Assembly: GCA_905250125.1 (NCBI GenBank)
Contig: CAJNOL010000106.1
Location: 62,001-126,000, forward strand
Direction: 5' to 3'
DNA: 64,000 bases
Source of the DNA: Rotaria sordida
Lineage: Eukaryota; Rotifera; Eurotatoria; Philodinida; Philodinidae
The position numbers were made by a program, and so were the translations under genes. The notes under the pieces are model-generated. The model saw only the letters and a list, made by a program, of their open reading frames with translations, ran no database searches and was not told where the DNA came from. Positions 54,943-64,000 of this stretch are shown here, in pieces (within the stretch, counting starts at the first letter, position 1; every line of letters starts with the position of its first letter).

Positions 54943-56649
54943 ATGGAAATTCTGCTGATTTTCCTAATAACTATGTCTGCGATGGCAACAGAAGGGGCTT
55001 TCGTATCGCGGACTTTCATCATTGACACAATAACTCCATATCGTACATCAAAAAAGCCGATCGTAGCAGTGAACTATACGTATCCGGGCCCATTACTTGA
55101 AGCAAATGAAAATGATACTTGTGTGATTCGTGTAATCAATAAACTTGCACAACCGACGACCATTCATTGGCATGGAATTTCTCACAGGGGTACACCAGAC
55201 ATGGATGGTGCGGTGGGCGCCACACAATGTGCCATTCCTCCTAATGCCGAAATGACATACAAATTCAAAGCTTACCCTCCAGGTACTGCATGGTACCATG
55301 GTCACTTTTTGGGTCAAACTGTAGACGGTCTAATTGGTCCATTCATTATTCATCCAAAAGTAGAGCCGAATCAAGAGTACTATGACACTGAACGTATACT
55401 AATGGTAGCTGATTGGTACAATGATCTTGCACGAACAACGTTATTATCTTGGTTTCTAAGTTCAAAAAATCCAGAAGGCATTGAACCTATACCTGATGCT
55501 ATTGTTGTGAATGGCAAATTTTCTCAGTCGTTATTCGTTCAAACATCCAATGCAAAACGTATTCGTTTTAGAATCATTAATGCTGCAGCATTTTCCATGT
55601 ATACTTTCTCAATCGATGGATTACTATTACATATTACTGAAGTTGATCAAACACCTGTAAAGCCATACACAGTCTCTTCCTTTGTTATCAACGCTGCTCA
55701 ACGAGTTTCTTGCTTTGTGGACTTGAATGAATTAGATCAAAGCTTTGTACCCGATGATGTGCCACCTACAAAATCAATTTACATTCGATTTAAAGCTGAT
55801 CGAGATATGTATCCAGTTGATATTAGCAGCTATATTCCTCCATATGCAACTCAACGTTATCCATATCCAGTATTTTTCAATCCATTATACCTGGCTATTT
55901 TATCACTTGATTCCTGTAATTCCTTGCCTACATATCCAGCCAATCAAGTAATTACAGGATCATCTAATCCAGATTTAGGAGATCGAGATGCTAATCTCTT
56001 GCATGCTCGACCATTTTATCAAGCAAACAATAAAATTCCCGATGCAACTCATTATCTAAAACTTGTCATCACAATTCATCCGGATATCCTTAACATCAGT
56101 CGTGGATATATGAACGATGTTACATATGATCATGCTTTGGATACTACTACCAATAAATCTGGTAAGCCAAAATGCCTAACATCCGATAAAGTACCACTGC
56201 TCTATCAGATGGCAACAAATCCTAACGAACTTGGCATTCCATCTCCAATCATAACAAGCGACAGTCCATTACCAGCTATACAAAGTGATGGGCATGGGCA
56301 CTACTTATTTCCGTATGGAGCCGTCGTTGACATTGTTCTGGAGAACAGAGATGAGGGTGAGCATCCATTTCATTCTCATGGTCATAACTTTTGGATCATA
56401 TCAACTTCGGCTAATCCTGAAGCGGAGCAATTGTATCGTGGAGCATACACAAAGCGAGACGTAGTGAGCGTACCAGGTTCAGGTTGGGCCAAGATACGGC
56501 TTGTAACCAATAATCCTGGTGCTTGGCTCTTCCATTGTCACATTGAGTGGCACATGAATGCAGGACTCATGGTAGCTTTCATAGTTGGTCCCAATGAATT
56601 ATTAGCACAAGGCTACACTATTAAATCTACTCACAAGCGTTTTTGCTAA
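54943..56649 (+). CDS. Laccase-like multicopper oxidase, intronless, 568 aa
   Basis: One uninterrupted frame with a signal peptide (MEILLIFLITMSAMATEGAF). Three cupredoxin domains: Cu-oxidase_3 at about 25-140, the middle domain at about 150-300 and Cu-oxidase_2 at about 430-555. Copper ligands: HWHG at 75-78, WYHGH at 117-121, HPFHSHGH from 474, and HCHIEWH from 531 with Cys532 as the type-1 ligand and Leu ten residues after it. All positions for four coppers are present; the second block has HGH where many laccases have HSH, which keeps both histidines. The enzyme would oxidise phenols, amines or metals with O2 outside the cell. The absence of introns and the local richness in GC, beside gene-free repeats, fit acquisition from a fungus or plant, or retroposition. 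Confidence 0.92.
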   Translation: MEILLIFLITMSAMATEGAFVSRTFIIDTITPYRTSKKPIVAVNYTYPGPLLEANENDTCVIRVINKLAQPTTIHWHGISHRGTPDMDGAVGATQCAIPPNAEMTYKFKAYPPGTAWYHGHFLGQTVDGLIGPFIIHPKVEPNQEYYDTERILMVADWYNDLARTTLLSWFLSSKNPEGIEPIPDAIVVNGKFSQSLFVQTSNAKRIRFRIINAAAFSMYTFSIDGLLLHITEVDQTPVKPYTVSSFVINAAQRVSCFVDLNELDQSFVPDDVPPTKSIYIRFKADRDMYPVDISSYIPPYATQRYPYPVFFNPLYLAILSLDSCNSLPTYPANQVITGSSNPDLGDRDANLLHARPFYQANNKIPDATHYLKLVITIHPDILNISRGYMNDVTYDHALDTTTNKSGKPKCLTSDKVPLLYQMATNPNELGIPSPIITSDSPLPAIQSDGHGHYLFPYGAVVDIVLENRDEGEHPFHSHGHNFWIISTSANPEAEQLYRGAYTKRDVVSVPGSGWAKIRLVTNNPGAWLFHCHIEWHMNAGLMVAFIVGPNELLAQGYTIKSTHKRFC

Positions 56650-57229
56650 TAATACTAATGACTCCAGTCGTTCAAGCCGATACAATTGATGACTACATGA
56701 ATTGCACTTTCTACTCATTAGCTTAGACTCCTTTTCTGAATCATTCTATTGAAAATCATATACTTCAATCCTTAACGATCCTTCTTCTTGACTTAGTTTT
56801 GACTTTTCGAAATCCTTATTCAATGTCATTAGCACAAGAATCTTTCGAAGAAGCTTTTTGAATTTCTTGTTATTCTAATGTGACAATTTTGATTCTGCTA
56901 GCTTAGGTTTTTATTCTTGACTATTTTCATCAATAAAATTAACTGATTTAGTTTAGTCAAAATTTAGTTGATGCAAGCACTGCTGCAAGAGTGTGTGTGG
57001 GTATGAATTTTAGATGCCAAGATCTAGATTTTATGTGTACCAGCGAAGAACGATTATCAGTTCGCTTCGAATCTATTATGTTTGTTCAAAATGATTCGAA
57101 AAAATAACAAACAAAACATATATATTTATACAGTATTCCAGAAAAGATTTCGAAAACCCTGATGAAAAAGACGATAGATATCCGATGTAGACGGTGTGAG
57201 TTTCGGGTGCAAAGATCCATATTTCACGC
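56650..57229. other. 3' flank of laccase
   Basis: No gene. An AATAAA-like word (about 56932-56938, ATAAAATT) may serve as polyadenylation signal. Confidence 0.3.
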
Positions 57230-57650
57230 ATACAAGATAAGACAAGACATTCAAAGCGTCACATGACGTTTCGTCCTTGCTTAAGGGACTCATCAGGCAT
57301 GTTTAGAATTTATTATGACATGAAAATATCAAAACCACTCAATTTTGTCAACGAAATGTAATGACTACTCGTAATAATTTCTATCTAATATAGAAATTAG
57401 ATAGATGAGAAGACAAGAAATCCAAAGCATCACACGAAGTTCCGTGCTTGTTCAATGGTCTTATCGTGAAGTTTTGATTTCGTAAGTCTTCGGATGATCG
57501 AGAGATCACAAATAAGTCACTTAATCTACGATTTTGAACGGCAAAGTCTCGAAGGAATATCTTCGAACCAGTAGACATCGTCATCGTAGGGTTGTATCAA
57601 ACAAAGTATGAGATGTTCTGATCTTGCTCAAGGGTCTCGAAACTCAGTTC
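57230..57650 (-). mobile_element. Three tandem hammerhead-type repeats, likely Penelope-like element relic
   Basis: On minus, related blocks occur at about 57246-57304, 57411-57475 and 57595-57645, spaced 171 and 179 bp (anchor CAAAGC-TCACA on plus at 57252 and 57423, CAAAGTATGAGA at 57602). Only the first keeps the ribozyme core. Tandem hammerheads at this spacing are known from the long terminal repeats of Penelope-like retroelements, including those of bdelloids, and from retrozymes. No reverse transcriptase lies nearby, so this is a terminal-repeat fragment or a non-autonomous derivative. Confidence 0.55.
57246..57304 (-). ncRNA. Type I hammerhead ribozyme-like motif
   Basis: Read on minus: CTGATGA core, then stem II GTCC..GGAC closing a loop, then GAAA, then stem III hairpin CGTC-ATGT-GACG. 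This is the order and spacing of the hammerhead catalytic core. The base expected to be U at the cleavage junction (pairing with the last A of GAAA) is C, and stem I pairing is weak, so self-cleavage may be lost or reduced. The other two copies in the array have core substitutions. Confidence 0.6.
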
Positions 57651-59001
57651 AAAGTTTTTGCGACATTTGTGAATCTTGTTTACTTAGAAAATTAATTTTT
57701 CGGTATGCGCGTCTGATTCAAGGTGTGAGTGTTCTCTTCACTCTTACTCATTCCAACTCACATCCTCAAATTGAACAACGTTCACTAGAGTTAACTTACA
57801 CGTATTATTATCATCTCGTTCTATTGTATTTAACCTTCTGCTGATACTCTCAACAGACTCAAATGATCAGAACAACGCATCATTCTCTATTCATTTTTGC
57901 TATATTGTTTTCTAATGGAACAAAAAAAGAACTTATGTGACAATCTTTTAAATTTAGTATTTGAAGGAAAATTTCAAATGTATGACAAGAGTCTGCCTTT
58001 TCTACGTTCCACATCAATGATATTTACTCTTTGATAAAAATATTTGTGCACCTCCATGTACAGATTATGTATAATCATTAACGTCATATTTATTTGAAAA
58101 AACAATGAAATTTCATTAAATCTTATTTAGTAGAAGTAATCATTACAAAATGATCATGGTATTTGTCGAAATAATGGATATCACTTATAGAATTTTTCTC
58201 AATAACAATCGATGCTTTGCATATGATGTTTTACTATTAAGTATATATCAGGTTCCATTCGAATAGAAATCTTCATTCTACCCGCTACTATACAATTTAC
58301 ATGTTCTTAATTCTTTGCGCTATCCTATGTTTTTTTTCTCTGATAGTTGTAAATTCTAATAATATGCGAGGTAATCCAATATATTCCATCCGTAACTTTT
58401 TTTTCTCTGTGTCATGTATCTCTGACATGAGATTCAAATTATAATTCTACGTACTAAACGTTAACAAAATGTTTTGAATCCTATTTGTATTCTAATATTG
58501 TCTGCATGATGGTTCATTAATTATTGAATTTAGTGTTAATTATATTACACATGGCATCATCTCTAATCCTACAAGATTCATATTCCATTTTTTCTGTCCA
58601 TTCTAAATTCTCTTTGTATTTTCTACATCAATCATATTTATCCTTTTATAGAATACTAATAACCATATTTTCTGATATATAAATGTGAATGAACGGCATA
58701 ATGTTCATTTTCGTATTTCTTTCCACATGTGATTTCCATCTAAAAAGAGAGAATTTCTAGTATATGTCATTGGATATTAACAAAATCTTAATTACATCTC
58801 AAAATACACATTCTAATTTTGTGCAATTATTTACTTAACAAATTTCTGTAAATATGGTAATCAATGACAATGAAAAAATCTTTGAAAAAGTTAGAATGTA
58901 TTGTTTATTTTATTCGTTTATAATTTTCTTTTCTTTAATCGTAATAGATCAAAAATGGAAACGAAACATTTTTAGTTGTCTTTTCATAAAAAAACCCGTA
59001 C
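57651..59001. other. Intergenic region
   Basis: AT-rich. No coding exon recognised; open frames at 57608-57844 and 58854-59117 (the latter antisense to the neuropeptide gene) look spurious. Confidence 0.4.
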
Positions 59002-59492
59002 CTAACGTCGACGACCTACAATTCCATGAGCAAAAAGGGCTTTTTGAAGTTCAATTGGAATTAGACGTTTTTCAATTGAATATGGAACAAATTGATTTAC
59101 ATCTCGTCGTGAAATAAAATCAGGTTGTGCGAATGAATTATATGTTGGAGTAAGAATGGATCGAGCATAATAACGATGGAATAATTCAGACCAAGGATTT
59201 CTTGATATTATTTCATCACTATCGGGTACATATAAATTGTTAGGATTTGTTAAAATGGGTAATTCATTTTTTCTAATGTTTTCATACGATAAATCATTAT
59301 AGATTGGATCATGATGATCATAATCAAATTCACTGCTGATACTATAAGCTGAAATTTGATTGTTATTGATAGAAATAAGAAGGACAATAAAAAGAGTCAA
59401 CAAATGATAATTTGAAGTAGAATGAGAGATCAACTAAAATGAAGAAAATAGTTTTCTATAAATTAACATCATAATTTTACTACCTGAATCAT
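59002..59492 (-). CDS. Amidated neuropeptide precursor, 146 aa
   Basis: Two exons: 59484-59492 (ATG plus two codons) and 59002-59433; 441 nt. After MIQ comes a hydrophobic signal peptide (HLLTLFIVLLISI), then an acidic spacer rich in Asp, Asn and Tyr. Dibasic sites lie at Arg112-Arg113 and Lys125-Arg126. The last product is LIPIELQKALFAHGIV (127-142) followed by Gly143 and Arg144-146, the standard signal for prohormone-convertase cleavage, carboxypeptidase trimming and C-terminal amidation. A second possible peptide is DVNQFVPYSIE (114-124). I cannot assign the peptide to a known family. Expected role: secreted transmitter or hormone acting on a GPCR, an inference from precursor layout only. 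Confidence 0.75.
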
Positions 59493-62409
59493 TAGTAATA
59501 GATTTTGTTATGGTAAACGAAATTATCAATAAATCTAAATATATATATTAAAGAAAAAAACATTGCTATTTTTTGTTAATCTAATATAATAAAAGAATGT
59601 AATATATCAAATATTTACTATGACTCTTCTTTTCATGTCATATTTCCTGTAAAAGACAACATAAATTTTTTAAAAATGATTCTTGTTAAATACAGTCATT
59701 TCTGTTGCTGTCAATCATTTTAAGAATAAGAAAAAAGAAAAATCACGCGTTCAAAAACTACTACCGTTTTCATTTATTTAACTTTTTTTACTGTTATCTT
59801 CAAATGTGCACACAAATATTAGAAAATGATATTAACAACAAACTCGATCCGTATATATTTATATATTAAAATGTAACTAAAAAAAAACTTTCACTTCTTT
59901 TTTTATCTTCCTACACATTAATTCATATTAATAATAAAAATATTCTATCAGGTGTTAAAATGAGAAGATCATATCAAATAAATTAATTAGATTTTTATAT
60001 AACATTGGATTTATTTGCCTACTTATTTAATGAGAACAAGAAAAAAAGAACGTTTTTCTAAAATTCGCTATTGTTCAATACATTACGCATATATTAAATA
60101 AAGACAAAGAGAGAAATGAATTTGCCAATTCTATGATGATGATTCTTGTTAGTTGCCACCGGAAACAATTATTATTACTAGTTGGTTTAGCTCAATATTT
60201 AATTCAGTAAGAGAAGTCAATATGAATAATTACATATCTTTTTATACGTGACATCAATATTATTCTTTTGTTTTCTATTTCTTTCGAATAAATGTCTTAT
60301 GTATAAAAAATTCACAAATACAATACATTTATAGCACAGTAGATATCTCCGGAGACAAACAATGCTAATAGTCAAGGTGATATTAGGATACAGAATAGAA
60401 ATAAACTATTTTTTAATTCAATCATTGTATTAGAAGCTAGTAAAATATCAACAAAAGGAAAGATAATAGAAACTATAACAGTTGTATTTGTTGAACTTCT
60501 ACTGAAATCTATGAAAATGTTATTCAAATAATTTAATGGAATGCAAGATAATCTTGATAAATTTATGATTCTATTTTGATATTTCAATTAATAATAAGCA
60601 CTACTTTTAACTACTATCTAAATTATATATATATATACATTACTATCTCATTGATCACATAATGCGTAATTTTTTTGTAAGCCTACGCACTCTCATGAAT
60701 ACATAAAATAAAATTCTTTTGTATTATTTTTTTTATCAAACTTAGTCCATTGTCTAAAAACAAAAGACAAAACGTACAAGAAAATTTAGTTGAAAAATGT
60801 AAAAAGTCAGTTGCATATAATCAAAGTACAAAAAATTTTATCAAATATAGAATTCAAACCTGTGGATGACTTTTCATTTACGTCAGATTTGTATTCAAAT
60901 TTTTAGTCTATATTCTAAGAAGAAAAGAGTACGTGTATTTTTTATGCTTAATAGAGCGTTCAAAGTCTTTTAGAACTTTTTTAATATTCTCTTCTATATA
61001 TATATATATATAGATGCCCGAAAAAAATAGCTGTAGTCCGTATTTTAAATATATAGCTGTTATAAAAACAAATTAAAAAAAGAAATAATTACATATTCTG
61101 AAAGCCTTCGGAGTATTCTCTCAGTCTATACATATATGTTTTAATTTACACTTATGCATTTCCAAAAAAAAAAATTGAACGTAACGAAAGCATCCTCATC
61201 ATCAGATTTCTACGGACTTTATTTTGTCACTCCCACTAAATTTAGTTTTTAAAAATTTTCATCAGTAATAAATATACTTTTTTAAAAACAAATAAGTATA
61301 TACTATGATAGAATTTGAAATTCTCTATCACTCTGTATATTTATCTATTGTCGTGCATTTATTAGTTACAACAAATAAATAGGAAATTAATGAAAACGAT
61401 ACAGGATAATGGAGAATTTCATACTCTATCAGAATCTGTAATTGTTTTTTTAAAATTCTATTTTCATAGTTGTTATATTTTGAAAAAACAAGAATAAAAA
61501 AGTAACAATTTTTGGTAGTTGTTAGTTGAGAGTATGTTCACTTTACTCAAATTATTTTTCAATTAATGAATGTAATACAATAGATAAATATATGAGATGG
61601 CATCGAATTCTAAGCTCTCTCATAATATGTACTTACTTTTTTTCAAAAAGATAATTCTATAGTAATGAAAAATTTTAATAATTAATTTTGATGATAGTGA
61701 CAAAATGAAGTTTATAGAAATCTGATGATGAGACCATTGTCATTACACTCAATCTGTCTTGGTAATGCAGAAGTACAAACTAAAACATAAATTCACCGAA
61801 TAATTGAAAACTCTGAGCACTTAAGAAATATGTAATTTTTTTAAAAATTTGTTTGTATAATGACGATATATTTAAAATACATATCACAATTATTTTTTTT
61901 TCAGACGTATATACATATACGGTTTAACTTCTGTTCGTGTCATAATCATGTACGCATGCACTGCTTATTACAAGCAATCAGCAACATGTATGTTCACATG
62001 TTAATCCTGAAAAGTTAATAAAGTATAGCATCTACGAATAGCTTGAAGTCATGATGATCCACATAGACATAGATAAATCATATTATTGTAAGTAAAGATA
62101 GTGGCACCGTGCTGTTCAGAAAATGTACCGGTTCTATGTTGTCAACTTGCTACTAATGAAGCTGTGCACATTAACTTGGTTGGTTCCTAAGTATTCATGA
62201 CTGATATTTAAAAATGAGATGACTTTGTAACAACGTTGATATTTCTAATGACACGTATCAAGATTTATATCTGTGAACGACATAGATAATATAAATTTAA
62301 TACTTATTTGTCAAATAATTTCGTAAAAAAACATTTCATTAGACTAAATTTTATAGCAGCGATATGTATAAAGTATGACTAGTCGACATTCTTGTCGTTG
62401 TTTTTTTCC
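59493..62409. other. Gene-free AT-rich DNA
   Basis: No coding exon recognised; contains several short (AT)n runs (near 60625-60640 and 60995-61012). The promoter of the neuropeptide gene should be at its left end. Confidence 0.45.
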
Positions 62410-62740
62410 AGTTTCTTGTTTTTCTTGATTGATCAGTCAAGATTCTTTTTAATCTTAACGTTTAGGTAAGGCGCTTTTCAATAGAAAAGAAAAAAACATC
62501 TTACTCAAAGCACAAGATGAAAAGAATCTTGACTAATTAATCGACAAATTAAGAACCTGAAAAGAATTACAAGATATCTATGATTCCTTAAAGTCCGCCT
62601 AAGGTTATTTTTTTTAATAAAAAAGAAAAAAAGATGCTTGCTTGAAGTTTAAGACGAAAAAAATCTCGTCGGATTGATAGAAAATAAAACAAGCTTTACA
62701 GAATTACAGGATATTTAAGCTTCTTTGAAATTCAGATAAT
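62410..62740. repeat. Degenerate tandem repeat with inverted motif
   Basis: Two copies of a unit of about 130 bp (starting near 62470 and 62600) share AAGAAAAAAA, a GATGAAAAGAATCTTG-like word and GAATTACA(A/G)GATAT. In addition GATTGATCAGTCAAGATTC (about 62428) is inverted relative to GAATCTTGACTAATTAATC (about 62524). Identity is low, so this is an old or weak repeat. Confidence 0.4.
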
Positions 62741-63737
62741 GTTCTTTTTTCCGATTAAAAGATTCTTATGTGATTTTCAAGATAAATAGCACTGACTGTA
62801 AAAGTGTGTTTTGTTCCTTTTACTAACCATTATAAATGTTCTTCATCTCTTCTTTTCGTACGTTACGTGAAATGGGATGTATTATGTATTTTTTTATGTA
62901 TTTTACTGAAAACTTGTGGTAAATATAAAATAGTAACGACAGAAGATAATCATCTTGACCTATAAAGATACTACAACTAACTCAAAAGGATCAGCAATGA
63001 GTTTTGAGAAAAAAAAGAATTCAAAGACATAAGAATCTTACTGGTGCGGCAGTTCTTACCTAATCAATCAAGATTTAGTCTACATAGATATCTTGCCAGA
63101 TAGTCAAGAACTGTTGTTTCGGGCAAAAATCTTACGTTGAAGTAAATGTAAAAAGAATCTTTGTTAATAGTCAAGAAAAACAAGAATTTGGAAAGAACAA
63201 GGACGAGAGCGTTAACTAATATGTTGATGAAAAACGAAAGAAATTGATATGAATTTATATTCTAAGTATTCACTAAGCAAAAAAAAAAGTTTTATGTTCT
63301 CCATTGAATGCATTGGTTTTTTTTATTATTCACCCTTTCGTATTTCTTCAGTGGTTTTGCATCCTAGTTATACATGTTTTTTCTTCAACTTGTATCGTTT
63401 CTGCTTTTTGATTTTTGATATTCATGTTTTTTCAGTGATTCTTCCATGAGTTATTCCATATACACCAAATAAATTTAATGCATGAAAAAAAAAGTGTTAC
63501 AATATGACTAACAGTAATATCAATTTCACCATTTGTCCATAAATTAAACTTTTATCCAGATAATTTAATCCATTATCTAACAAAGTCACTTTCATATTAA
63601 TGTTTCTATTAACATTTTCTATTAGCAATCAAAACACAAACAACTAAGTCGTCATTGTGAATATTAAAAATGGAATGAATTCATAATTTTATTAATATCA
63701 AATACAAAACTTTTCGTTCCATGTTGATTTGTTTGAG

Positions 63738-63871
63738 TTAGATAATTATATTTATATGTTGAATTTCTTTTTCAATAACATAATCTTCGAAATAAGCATA
63801 ATTTTCATCATCATCTTTATTGCAACTTCTTAGATAATATCTTTCAACAATAAATAGTACCTTTGATTTTA
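63738..63871 (-). CDS. Possible terminal exon of a gene entering from the right
   Basis: After an acceptor-like CATACTTAACAG a frame of about 44 codons (FIVERYYLRSCNKDDDENYA and onward) ends with TAA at 63738. Codon use resembles neighbouring genes, but no upstream exon lies between here and the window edge, and the product is not recognisable. Confidence 0.2.
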
Positions 63872-64000
63872 CTGTTAAGTATGATTGAATGAAAAATTCG
63901 ATTTTAAAAGAAAAACAAAACAATCTAGTTCAAACATTCAATAAATCTATGAAATTTAATGAAAATTAAAAACAAAATATATTTCTCTAATTTAGTCATA

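Noticed and set aside
57150-57180. Plus-strand CCCTGATGA as another hammerhead core
   Set aside because: No stem II or GAAA at the required distance.

Overview
This window looks like nuclear DNA of an invertebrate, most likely a bdelloid rotifer (Adineta/Rotaria-like). The DNA is very AT-rich. Most genes are split by short GT..AG introns of about 45-100 nt. The conserved proteins are animal-type (RAD54, ARIH-type RBR ligase, TBC1D12/14-like, monoamine SLC6 carrier, SCAD). It also has features that I know from bdelloids: B-box/NHL paralogues, degenerate F-box/leucine-rich genes of a lineage-expanded family, an intronless fungal/plant-style laccase, and hammerhead-ribozyme repeats like those of Penelope-like retroelements. 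The organism call is an inference; no marker such as rRNA is present.

Layout. 1-4.8 kb: the 5' part of a small secreted-protein gene (minus strand) running off the left edge, then sparse DNA with a BTB-like single-exon gene. 4.8-10.9 kb: an OGFR-domain gene, an orphan B-box exon and a B-box/NHL gene, all on minus. 11-16.2 kb: a TIR element, two broken F-box genes, a G-rich minisatellite and nested palindromes. 17.5-29.4 kb: a compact minus-strand block (EGF-Hint secreted protein, monoamine-type SLC6 transporter, a 577-aa orphan, short-chain acyl-CoA dehydrogenase). 29.5-44.7 kb: M16 metalloprotease and TBC1D12/14-like RabGAP on minus, then RAD54 on plus, the last two divergent from a 223-bp spacer. 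44.7-50.1 kb: a second TIR element, then COX19 and an Ariadne RBR ligase packed head-to-tail on minus. 50.1-54.9 kb: gene-free, with a 72-bp tandem array of higher GC. 54.9-64 kb: laccase, hammerhead-type repeats, an amidated neuropeptide precursor, then mostly AT-rich DNA.

For the multi-exon genes I set splice sites by reading GT..AG boundaries, matching phases and checking that the summed exon length is a multiple of three. The EGF-Hint, SLC6, 577-aa, SCAD, M16, TBC, RAD54, COX19, ARIH, B-box/NHL and neuropeptide models all pass that check. Positions given as low..high for minus genes list exons from 5' to 3' of the gene. The genes do not form a single pathway; the block is a mix of housekeeping genes (repair, ubiquitin, mitochondrial oxidation and COX assembly, vesicle traffic) and signalling genes (Hint protein, monoamine transporter, neuropeptide), with decayed or possibly foreign sequence concentrated at 0-16 kb and 50-64 kb.
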